From Vibrionales bacterium SWAT-3 (GTDB lineage Bacteria > Pseudomonadota > Gammaproteobacteria > Enterobacterales > Vibrionaceae): 58,688 nucleotides of DNA. The translations under genes were made by a program, and so were the position numbers. Shown piece after piece: positions 52,613-58,688 of the stretch. Position 1 is the stretch's first letter; each line of letters begins with the position of its first letter. The DNA lies in assembly GCA_000169995.1 (NCBI GenBank), contig AAZW01000029.1, positions 1 through 58,688 of the forward strand, read 5' to 3'. The notes under the pieces are model-generated. The model was given only the letters and a program-made list of their open reading frames with translations. It was not told where the DNA came from and searched no databases.

Positions 52613-53527
52613 TTAAGGTAAATATCGTTTTGGATTGACGGATTTACCTTGGTAACGAATCTCAAAGTGCAGCCTAACACTGCTGGCTCCAGAGCTTCCC
52701 ATTGTTGCAATCTTCTGCCCTGGTTTCACACTTTGCCCTTCAGATACTAATAGTCGGTCGTTATGCGCGTATGCACTTAAGTAATTATCATTATGCTTCA
52801 CAATCACTAGATTGCCGTAGCCTCGTAATGCATTACCCGAATAAACAACCGTTCCCCCTGCAGTAGATACTATTGGCTGACCTCGCTGTCCTGCTATGTC
52901 TATGCCTTTATTTCCTTGTTCGCCTACAGAGAAATTCTTAATTACTCTCCCCTTTGTTGGCCATAACCATTTGGATACTTTATCACTTGTTGGTTTGGTG
53001 GACGGTGTAACATTCTGTTTACCTTTAGACCCAACATACTCCTTTGATTTGGATTGTTCAACCTTCTTTGGTGGATCTTTTTTCGCCACTTTGGTGGTAG
53101 TTTGAGCTGGCGCAGGTTTAGAGTTTTTACTCTGTTGCGGGGTAGCTTTAGGTTTACTTGCCGTCGATGATGCTGTGGACGCGGCAACAGGAGCAGCGAC
53201 TGCTGCGGCTACAACCGTTGATTTACCATAGGCTGGCGCGTTATAGCTAGGACGCCACAACTTAAGCTTCTGCCCCGGGTGGATGGTATAAGGGGCCGCA
53301 AGTTTGTTATAGCTAATCAGGTCTTGTACATCTTTATTGGTGACATACGCGATGAAATAAAGCGTATCGCCTTTTTTCACTTCGTAGTAACTGCCACGGT
53401 AGCTACCGCGATCTACCGATGAGTAGTTTTTACTTAGGCTTGAAACTGGCGCAGGCGAATTCGCTGCACACCCGACAAGGGCACAGCTAAGCAGTAAGGA
53501 ACTTCCTTTTAACAACTTCGAACGCAT
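52613..53527 (-). CDS. nlpD: Murein hydrolase activator NlpD
   Basis: Outer-membrane lipoprotein that activates the amidase AmiC during septum splitting. Signal peptide with lipobox ALVGC. A LysM domain (YYEVKKGDTLYFIAYVTNKDVQDLISYN ... IHPGQKLKLW), a low-complexity Ala/Ser/Thr/Pro/Lys linker, and a C-terminal LytM/M23 domain (GIDIAGQRGQPIVSTAGG ... SAYAHNDRLLVSEGQSVKPGQKIATMG) are seen. The ATG at 53527 (MRSKLLKG) has AGAGAG just upstream; a GTG at 53542 is the alternative. The LytM catalytic set is incomplete, as usual in NlpD. Confidence 0.95.
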   Translation of the reverse strand: MRSKLLKGSSLLLSCALVGCAANSPAPVSSLSKNYSSVDRGSYRGSYYEVKKGDTLYFIAYVTNKDVQDLISYNKLAAPYTIHPGQKLKLWRPSYNAPAYGKSTVVAAAVAAPVAASTASSTASKPKATPQQSKNSKPAPAQTTTKVAKKDPPKKVEQSKSKEYVGSKGKQNVTPSTKPTSDKVSKWLWPTKGRVIKNFSVGEQGNKGIDIAGQRGQPIVSTAGGTVVYSGNALRGYGNLVIVKHNDNYLSAYAHNDRLLVSEGQSVKPGQKIATMGSSGASSVRLHFEIRYQGKSVNPKRYLP

Positions 53528-53561
53528 CGACTCTCTATCCACCTACACCATCAGTCTTTTA

Positions 53562-54188
53562 TTAAGCTAGCTCACCAGGCACCAGAGGTACAAATCGCAC
53601 CATCTCGATGACATTCGACAAAAACTCATCACCATGACGCACAATCTTCAATAACTGTTGCTCGTCATCACCAACCGGAATCAATAGACGACCACCATCT
53701 TTAAGCTGTTGCAAAAGCGCTTGAGGAATTGACTCTGCAGCAGCGGTTACGATGATCGCATCAAAAGGCCCTTTAGAAGACCACCCTTGCCAACCATCAC
53801 CGTGCTTAGTTGAAATATTATAAAAATCGAGCTGTTTTAGCCGACGCTTAGCATCCCATTGTAGCGACTTTATTCTTTCAACCGAATAAACATGATCAAC
53901 AAGTTGAGCTAAAACAGCAGTTTGGTAGCCAGAACCGGTTCCGATTTCCAAAACTCGGCTATCTTGTTGTAACTCAAGTAACTCTGTCATTTTAGCAACA
54001 ATGTATGGTTGCGAGATGGTTTGTCCCTGTCCGATCGGCAGCGCATTATTATCATAAGCTTGATGGTACATCGCTTGTGATAAAAAGCTCTCTCTCGGCA
54101 GTTGGTAAATAGCATCAAGAACCTTTTGATCTCGGATGCCATTTTCAATCAGAAAAGTAACTAAGCGCTCGGCTTGTGGGTTGCTCAC
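53562..54188 (-). CDS. pcm: Protein-L-isoaspartate O-methyltransferase
   Basis: Repairs isoaspartyl residues in aged proteins with S-adenosylmethionine. 208 aa with the PCMT motifs ALPIGQGQTISQPYIVAKM and VLEIGTGSGYQTAVLAQL. The start is a GTG directly after the surE stop (TAA GTG), which indicates coupled translation. surE-pcm-nlpD-rpoS is the conserved stress cluster. Confidence 0.97.
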   Translation of the reverse strand: MSNPQAERLVTFLIENGIRDQKVLDAIYQLPRESFLSQAMYHQAYDNNALPIGQGQTISQPYIVAKMTELLELQQDSRVLEIGTGSGYQTAVLAQLVDHVYSVERIKSLQWDAKRRLKQLDFYNISTKHGDGWQGWSSKGPFDAIIVTAAAESIPQALLQQLKDGGRLLIPVGDDEQQLLKIVRHGDEFLSNVIEMVRFVPLVPGELA

Positions 54189-54932
54189 TTACTTCTCCCC
54201 TAACCATGTTGTCATCGCACCTAACGACTCGTGCGCCGTCAGATCAACCTGCAACGGTGTTACTGATACATAACCATGCTCAATCGCATAGAAATCAGTC
54301 CCTTCTCCTGCATCTTGCTCTTTACCCGGAGGACCAAGCCAATAGATATCATGACCACGCGGGTCTTTTTGCTTAATCATATCTTCAGCATGATGACGTG
54401 CGCCAAGGCGAGTAACCTGAGTCCCTGATAGCTGTTCTAAAGCGAGATCCGGCACATTGACGTTTAACAAGCGGTTGGTTGGGATTGGTTTTGCTAAATG
54501 TTGTTCGACAATACGACGAGCAATCGCTGCCGCTGTCTTAAAATGTTTTTTACCAACCAGAGAAAACGCCACCGATTGAACGCCTAAGAAGTGCCCTTCC
54601 ATTGCGGCTGCGACTGTACCTGAGTACAACACGTCATCACCCAGGTTCGCACCGTGGTTAATGCCCGTTAATACCAGATCTGGCATATCATCCTTTAGCA
54701 GTTCATTTAATGCGAAATGCACACAATCGGTTGGTGTCCCTTGTACCGAGTAGGTATTTTCAGCAATCTCTTGAACACGTAGAGGCTGTTCTAAAGTTAA
54801 TGAATTTGAAGCGCCTGAACGATTACGGTCAGGTGCCACTATGATAACTTCAGCAAGATCACGTAATTCATCTGCTAGCTCATGAATACCTTGAGCATGC
54901 ACACCATCATCGTTGCTGAGTAAAATCTTCAT
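54189..54932 (-). CDS. surE: 5'/3'-nucleotidase SurE
   Basis: Metal-dependent nucleoside monophosphatase and exopolyphosphatase linked to stationary-phase survival. 247 aa with LLSNDDGVHAQGI, the metal-binding aspartates (NDD), DRNRSGASNSLTL and TGINHGANLGDDVLYSGTVAAAMEG. The ATG at 54932 follows AAGGAT. The truD stop lies 77 bp upstream. Confidence 0.97.
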   Translation of the reverse strand: MKILLSNDDGVHAQGIHELADELRDLAEVIIVAPDRNRSGASNSLTLEQPLRVQEIAENTYSVQGTPTDCVHFALNELLKDDMPDLVLTGINHGANLGDDVLYSGTVAAAMEGHFLGVQSVAFSLVGKKHFKTAAAIARRIVEQHLAKPIPTNRLLNVNVPDLALEQLSGTQVTRLGARHHAEDMIKQKDPRGHDIYWLGPPGKEQDAGEGTDFYAIEHGYVSVTPLQVDLTAHESLGAMTTWLGEK

Positions 54933-55009
54933 TCTGTATCCTTTCTTAATATTCCAATGCCAAGTGACTTAAATTCCAATATTAAGTCACTTAGTGCCAA
55001 GCAGAATCA

Positions 55010-56056
55010 TTACTGCTCGTAGCTTCTCTCTACGTGTACTTCTTCAACCAATTCACGAACGATAGCCGTCGCAAAGCAGCCTGCATCAAGAGAGAACTTC
55101 AGAGTGACATTATCTTCACTTACTTCCCACGTTAGATCAGTAGGTTTCAGCGACGCTTCACGGCGGTCGTGACGCATACGGTTACCACGAATCAGAGCCA
55201 TCAAATCCGGTTCAGCATCAAGGTGTTTCTGCTCTAAAACTTGAGACTCATCTGTTGTTGGCAAAGCGTTATCACCGGCCAACGCTACAGTCACCAATGC
55301 AGTACCATTCGCGATATCTTGCTTTACAGATTCAAGGTTTTCAGCCGTTACCGTTAGTTGAGCACCGTCTTTAATCACGATATCGCCAACCAATGCCGAG
55401 GCAAATACATCTTGCTCAATACGGTCAGAAAGGATTAGGTTGTAAATCCACGAGCGAGCCGCAGAAAGGTACAAGCTACGTTTGTTCTGATTACGAGTAC
55501 GAACGTTATCACGGCCCCAACGACGAGCTTCCGACAGGTTGTTACCTTCGTTACCAAAACGCTGAGCACCAAAGTAGTTTGGCACGCCCACTTGAGCAAC
55601 TTTTTCTAAACGCTTTACGACATCATCGCAGTCCGTTACTTCAGACAAGGTCAACTCAAATTGGTTGCCAACTAAATCGCCTGGACGTAACTTTTTATTG
55701 TGTCGTGCTGTCGCTAGAATTTCGATGCTTGGGTACTGTGCTAAGAACGCTGAAAAGTCAGGCTCACCTTTCGGTAGATGGACGCTCAACCACTGCTCGG
55801 TTACTGCGTGACGGTCTTTTAAACCCGCCCAACTCACGTCTTTCGACTTAACACCACAAGCTTTAGCCAACTCATTTGCCACGAAGCTGGTGTTCTCACC
55901 CGTTTTACGGATACGAACCATGAGATGTTCGCCTTCACCGGTAAATTCAAACCCCAAGTCTTCATTAACGACAAAGTGTTCAGCTTTCGCTTTTAGTTTT
56001 GCTTTCGCAGTTGGTTTACCGTTTAGATAAGCCAATGAAGATAAAATATCTGACAT
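55010..56056 (-). CDS. truD: tRNA pseudouridine synthase D
   Basis: Makes pseudouridine 13 in tRNA-Glu. 348 aa; the catalytic Asp is in WAGLKDRHAVTEQW, and GVPNYFGAQRFGNEGNN and ATAIVRELV are typical. I prefer ATG 56056 (MSDILSSLAYLNGKP), which matches the family N-terminus. A GTG at 56086 would overlap ispF by 8 bp and add ten residues. The operon order ispD-ispF-truD-surE-pcm is the classical one. Confidence 0.95.
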   Translation of the reverse strand: MSDILSSLAYLNGKPTAKAKLKAKAEHFVVNEDLGFEFTGEGEHLMVRIRKTGENTSFVANELAKACGVKSKDVSWAGLKDRHAVTEQWLSVHLPKGEPDFSAFLAQYPSIEILATARHNKKLRPGDLVGNQFELTLSEVTDCDDVVKRLEKVAQVGVPNYFGAQRFGNEGNNLSEARRWGRDNVRTRNQNKRSLYLSAARSWIYNLILSDRIEQDVFASALVGDIVIKDGAQLTVTAENLESVKQDIANGTALVTVALAGDNALPTTDESQVLEQKHLDAEPDLMALIRGNRMRHDRREASLKPTDLTWEVSEDNVTLKFSLDAGCFATAIVRELVEEVHVERSYEQ

Positions 56057-56078
56057 GCTGTTCTTTTCGTGTTGGTGC

Positions 56079-56561
56079 TTACGCACTTTTGGTAATTAGG
56101 ACCACCGCTTCACATGCGATGCCCTCTTTGCGACCCGTAAAGCCTAAACGCTCTGTTGTCGTTGCTTTTACGTTCACATTACTGATGCTGGTTTCTAAAT
56201 CTTGTGCAATAACTTGGCACATAGAGTCTATATGAGGTGCCATTTTGGGCGCTTGCGCCATGATAGTAATATCGGCATTACCAATCACGTAGCCCTGTTC
56301 TTTTACTCGACGGTACACATCTTTCAATAACTCACGGCTGTCTGCGCCTTTCCATTCATCGTCAGTGTCTGGGAAATGACGACCGATATCGCCCGCGGCG
56401 ATCGCACCTAACAGAGCGTCACACAACGCGTGAAGGGCAACGTCACCATCTGAATGTGCGATAAGACCTTGTTCGTAAGGGATGCTCACGCCACCAATAA
56501 TTACCGGACCTTCACCACCAAACTTATGTACATCAAAGCCATGGCCAATACGAATCATCAT
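56079..56561 (-). CDS. ispF: 2-C-methyl-D-erythritol 2,4-cyclodiphosphate synthase
   Basis: Non-mevalonate isoprenoid pathway enzyme. 160 aa; metal ligands in GHGFDVHKF (DxH) and AHSDGDVALHALCDALLGA, and the conserved ADITIMAQAPK and VNVKATTTERLGFTGRKEGIA. Two ATGs are adjacent at the start (MMIRIGHGF). It overlaps the ispD stop by one base. Confidence 0.97.
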   Translation of the reverse strand: MMIRIGHGFDVHKFGGEGPVIIGGVSIPYEQGLIAHSDGDVALHALCDALLGAIAAGDIGRHFPDTDDEWKGADSRELLKDVYRRVKEQGYVIGNADITIMAQAPKMAPHIDSMCQVIAQDLETSISNVNVKATTTERLGFTGRKEGIACEAVVLITKSA

Positions 56562-57262
56562 TATTCCTTATTCTGACTTAAATAGAACTCAGCAAGCGCT
56601 AAGTCTTCTGGCTGAGTAATCTTAAAATTATCTGAACGCCCGGCGACTAAAGCGGGCGAGAAGCCTTTCCATTCAAAAGCAGAGGCTTCGTCGGTAATCG
56701 AAACGCCTTGTTTAAGCGCTTCGCTCAATACATTCCACAGAGGTTCCGCTCTGAACATCTGTGGTGTAAGTGCATGCCATAAATCGGCTCGTTCAACAGT
56801 ATGCTCGATTTGCCCTTGAGCGCCTCGCTTCATCGTGTCTCGAACTGGAGCGCCTAATATCGCCCCAACATCATGGTTCATCGCTGTAGAAATCAACTTG
56901 TCGATGTCACTTAGCTGAACACAAGGTCTTGCGGCGTCATGCACCATCACCCAATCACCGAGCTGTTGCTTCTCGATATAATCTAAAGCAGAAAGAACTG
57001 AATCCGCTCTTTCACTTCCACCAGCGACTCGAATCACTTGTGGATTCTGAGTAAGGGGTAGCTCTGGGTAGTATGGGTCATCATCACTGATTGCGACGAC
57101 AATTTGAGAGACTTGAGGGTGAGCCAATAGCTTCTCAACAGTATGCTCTAAAATCGTTTTGCCATTGATGTTAAGGTATTGCTTCGGACGGTCAGCCTTC
57201 ATTCGGCTACCCACACCCGCGGCAGGGACAACGGCAATCACGCTTTGAGGTTGAGTCAACAT
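56561..57262 (-). CDS. ispD: 2-C-methyl-D-erythritol 4-phosphate cytidylyltransferase
   Basis: Transfers CMP to methylerythritol phosphate. 233 aa; the nucleotide-binding loop is AVVPAAGVGSRMKADRPKQYL, with VMVHDAARPCV and TDEASAFEWKG downstream. It starts exactly at the ftsB stop with a one-base overlap, so the genes are coupled. Confidence 0.97.
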   Translation of the reverse strand: MLTQPQSVIAVVPAAGVGSRMKADRPKQYLNINGKTILEHTVEKLLAHPQVSQIVVAISDDDPYYPELPLTQNPQVIRVAGGSERADSVLSALDYIEKQQLGDWVMVHDAARPCVQLSDIDKLISTAMNHDVGAILGAPVRDTMKRGAQGQIEHTVERADLWHALTPQMFRAEPLWNVLSEALKQGVSITDEASAFEWKGFSPALVAGRSDNFKITQPEDLALAEFYLSQNKE

Positions 57263-57543
57263 TAATGGGATTCCTCACCAATGATGCGATAAAACGTTTC
57301 GCCTTCTTTAACCATTCCAAGCTCATGACGCGCACGTTCTTCAATCGCGTCTAAGCCTTGGCGTAGATCGTCGATTTCTGCGAACATCTCATCATTTCGA
57401 ATTTTTAATTTTTCATTTACTTGCTGCTGAACTTGGATTTCGTTGTTCACACCGTAGTAATCAGAGATACCATTTTTACCGAGCCACAGTGTGTGTTGTA
57501 GCCAGCCAAACACTATGAGCAGTACTAAAGCAAAAATTCGCAT
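57262..57543 (-). CDS. ftsB: Cell division protein FtsB
   Basis: Bitopic membrane protein that links FtsL and FtsQ in the divisome. 93 aa: a short cytoplasmic start, one transmembrane helix (FALVLLIVFGWLQHTLWLG) and a periplasmic coiled coil (VNEKLKIRNDEMFAEIDDLRQGLDAIEERARHELGMVKEGETFYRI). It is normally the gene after eno, as here, though repeats enlarge the gap between them. Confidence 0.95.
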   Translation of the reverse strand: MRIFALVLLIVFGWLQHTLWLGKNGISDYYGVNNEIQVQQQVNEKLKIRNDEMFAEIDDLRQGLDAIEERARHELGMVKEGETFYRIIGEESH

Positions 57544-57676
57544 AACACCTTTCGCCGGTTGAAAAAGAAGGAACTAGAATAAGGCACATATATACCATAA
57601 TGAGCTTATTGGTGCGAGATATGTGGTGTCAGGGAATCAATAAGTCGGGGAATTATTGTTATTCGAAATCCACAAT

Positions 57677-57885
57677 GAGACTCCCACCTCCCTCCTCCGT
57701 CGGTCTCGAGAATAACGGATAATACAAATCACTGCAGACAAAAAACTCAAAGAGATCGCACCTTTCCCAAACCACATGCTCTCGTCATTCTCAAGAAGGA
57801 GGAGTGACTGAGTTGGGAATCTATGACGTCAAAGGTAAATAAGAGATTCCCTATTCCTTCCTTCGTCAGTCTAGGGAATGACGGG
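57677..57885. repeat. Three copies of an intergenic hairpin repeat
   Basis: About 43-bp units of the pattern GATTCCC ... CTTCGTC-GTCT-GGGAAT-GACGG are seen at 57,677-57,719 (plus), 57,779-57,826 (inverted) and 57,843-57,885 (plus). Each can fold because ATTCCC pairs with GGGAAT. Such repeats are scattered in Vibrio intergenic DNA. No gene lies here. Confidence 0.75.
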
Positions 57886-57902
57886 TTTAGGTATCAAAAA
57901 GA

Positions 57903-57922
57903 GAGCTTTAGAACCTAGAGCC
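57903..57922 (-). repeat. Short remnant of the eno 3' end
   Basis: The 18 bases AGCTTTAGAACCTAGAGC match exactly the eno coding sequence at about 58,349-58,366 and its degenerate copy at about 58,151-58,168, with a few more partial matches beyond. It is the most decayed of three copies. Confidence 0.6.
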
Positions 57923-57946
57923 TCTATACCTCACTTTCCTACAGAC

Positions 57947-57975
57947 AAAAAAATGCCCCGCATAAGCGAGGCATT
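57947..57975 (-). terminator. Duplicate eno-type terminator
   Basis: Minus-strand AATGCCTCGC, loop TTAT, GCGGGGCATT followed by a run of T. It is nearly identical to the hairpin directly after eno but has a longer T tract, so it may be the more efficient of the two. Confidence 0.9.
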
Positions 57976-57991
57976 CAAAAGCATTAGTGCA

Positions 57992-58117
57992 TAATTCTAA
58001 CTAGTTGGTGCTGTAGCAAGGCAACAAAGAAGATTCAGCTATGGAGCATAGTTTCCTATGTGACTTAGTGAATCTTCTGCAGTTAACGCAGCTACAGTGC
58101 CAAATAGGACGAATTAT
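57992..58117. repeat. ERIC-like (IRU) element
   Basis: 126 bp that form one long imperfect inverted repeat. Ends read ATAATTC ... GAATTAT, with CTGTAGC/GCTACAG and GAAGATTCA/TGAATCTTC further in. Length and the central palindrome fit the ERIC family (about 127 bp), which is known in Vibrio. It sits between a terminator and the degenerate eno copy. Confidence 0.75.
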
Positions 58118-58238
58118 TGACCTTTAACTTCTTTAAGACCGTTGTAAGGAGCTTTAGAACCTAGAGCTTCTTCGATACGGATTAGCTGGTTGCTTTCTTT
58201 TAGGTATAGCAGCAACACGGTCAGAACGGCTCATTGCT
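58109..58238 (-). pseudogene. eno: Degenerate partial duplicate of the eno 3' end
   Basis: About 130 bp align with the last 40 or so codons of enolase, including the stop (TTATTGACCTTTAACTTC). About 20 bp unlike eno (GCTTTCTTTTAGGTATAGCA) interrupt the match, and similarity ends near ACGGCTCATTG. It has no start and cannot encode a protein. A terminator copy follows it on the minus strand, so the duplicated unit was the eno end plus terminator. Confidence 0.85.
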
Positions 58239-58255
58239 CTTAGAGTCTAAAACGC

Positions 58256-58282
58256 AAAATGCCCCGCATAAGCGAGGCATTC
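58256..58282 (-). terminator. Terminator of eno
   Basis: Minus-strand ATGCCTCGC, loop TTAT, GCGGGGCAT followed by TTTTG, 33 bp after the eno stop codon. The T tract is short. Confidence 0.88.
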
Positions 58283-58314
58283 ATTAAAGCTTCAAGCTAA
58301 TAATTCAGGACGAA

Positions 58315-58662
58315 TTACTGACCTTTAACTTCTTTAAGACCGTTGAAAGGAGCTTTAGAACCTAGAGCTTCTTCGATACGGATTAGTTGGTTGTACTTAG
58401 CAACACGGTCAGAACGGCTCATAGAACCAGTCTTGATTTGACCCGCAGCAGTACCTACCGCTAGGTCAGCGATAGTTGCGTCTTCAGTTTCGCCAGAACG
58501 GTGAGAGATTACAGCTGTGTAACCTGCGTCTTTAGCCATCTTGATTGCAGCTAGAGTCTCAGTTAGAGAACCGATTTGGTTGAACTTGATAAGGATAGAG
58601 TTAGCTACGCCTTTCTCGATACCTTCAGCAAGAATCTTAGTGTTAGTAACGAATAGATCGTC
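58315..58662 (-). CDS. eno: Enolase, C-terminal part (5' end outside window)
   Basis: Converts 2-phosphoglycerate to phosphoenolpyruvate and is part of the RNA degradosome. The visible 116 codons start at DDLFVTNTKILAEGIEKG and include IKFNQIGSLTET (catalytic Lys), SHRSGETEDATIADLAVG and the end GLKEVKGQ. Reading upstream on the minus strand, the frame breaks at about 58,663, where a 26-bp palindrome brings in-frame TAG and TGA codons. True enolase would continue, so I stop the feature there. Confidence 0.93.
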   Translation of the reverse strand, partial: DDLFVTNTKILAEGIEKGVANSILIKFNQIGSLTETLAAIKMAKDAGYTAVISHRSGETEDATIADLAVGTAAGQIKTGSMSRSDRVAKYNQLIRIEEALGSKAPFNGLKEVKGQ

Positions 58663-58688
58663 ACTACTAGTGAGCTGTCACTAGTAGT

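Noticed and set aside
57992..58117. Small RNA gene downstream of eno
   Set aside because: The stem structure is explained by an ERIC-like element; no promoter was seen in front of it.
58109..58238. A second functional enolase gene
   Set aside because: Only about 130 bp of the 3' end is present, interrupted by unrelated bases and without a start.

Overview
The window is a Vibrio chromosome segment, most like the Splendidus clade. The backbone shows this directly: the Na+-pumping oxaloacetate decarboxylase operon (oadGAB), gshA next to luxS, csrA-lysC-alaS beside a large tRNA-Arg/tRNA-Ser array, and the two conserved blocks recA/pncC/mutS and eno-ftsB-ispD-ispF-truD-surE-pcm-nlpD-rpoS. The species call is inference from protein similarity and gene order. 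No database was searched.

Left backbone (1-23.8 kb): the 3'-truncated ffh, ypjD and yfjD on the plus strand, then on the minus strand luxS, a lytic transglycosylase lipoprotein, gshA, an M16 protease operon (with a quinone-oxidoreductase-like dehydrogenase and a YqaA/DedA protein), oadB-oadA-oadG, ten tRNA genes (8 Arg-ACG, 2 Ser-GCT), csrA, lysC, alaS, a membrane-anchored hypothetical, a thiol peroxidase lacking the usual resolving cysteine, a small hypothetical, and a plus-strand ToxR-like regulator.

Accessory region (24,720-47,908, about 23.2 kb): an integrative island sits inside recA. The native recA is cut after codon 63: the first part with its LexA-controlled promoter lies at 47,909-48,099 and the rest at 23,868-24,719. 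Removing the island and one copy of a 2-bp TA overlap restores a 346-codon recA in frame. The island carries a complete, slightly divergent recA at the end next to the native recA promoter, then an overlapping minus-strand recombinase operon (a 737-aa integrase-like protein, a second integrase split over two frames, a coiled-coil protein, and a canonical tyrosine recombinase). The ends have imperfect inverted repeats. This is the arrangement described for a Vibrio cholerae genomic island in recA that carries a divergent recA, and the multi-integrase module recalls the GInt class of islands.

The island cargo looks like a decayed defence locus: HsdR, a COG2958/HrgA-like protein, a possible nuclease-like protein, 5'-truncated hsdS remnants multiplied by a perfect 773-bp tandem duplication, and an RloC/PrrC-like anticodon nuclease gene broken by two insertion sequences (IS903-group IS5 and ISAs1), each with a clean target duplication. 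No hsdM is present. At the far end is a divergent pair, a ParB-like gene and a possible DndB-like gene, around a 37-bp perfect palindrome. A metallophosphoesterase and a degenerate small gene lie next to the recombinases.

Right backbone (48.1-58.7 kb): pncC and mutS diverge upstream of recA. Then comes the minus-strand ftsB-ispD-ispF-truD-surE-pcm-nlpD-rpoS block. Between ftsB and the enolase 3' end is a repeat-rich stretch: three copies of a Vibrio-type intergenic hairpin, an ERIC-like element, and degenerate duplicates of the eno 3' end, one followed by a copy of the eno terminator. The last 26 bases form a palindrome that breaks the enolase frame and look like an assembly end artefact.
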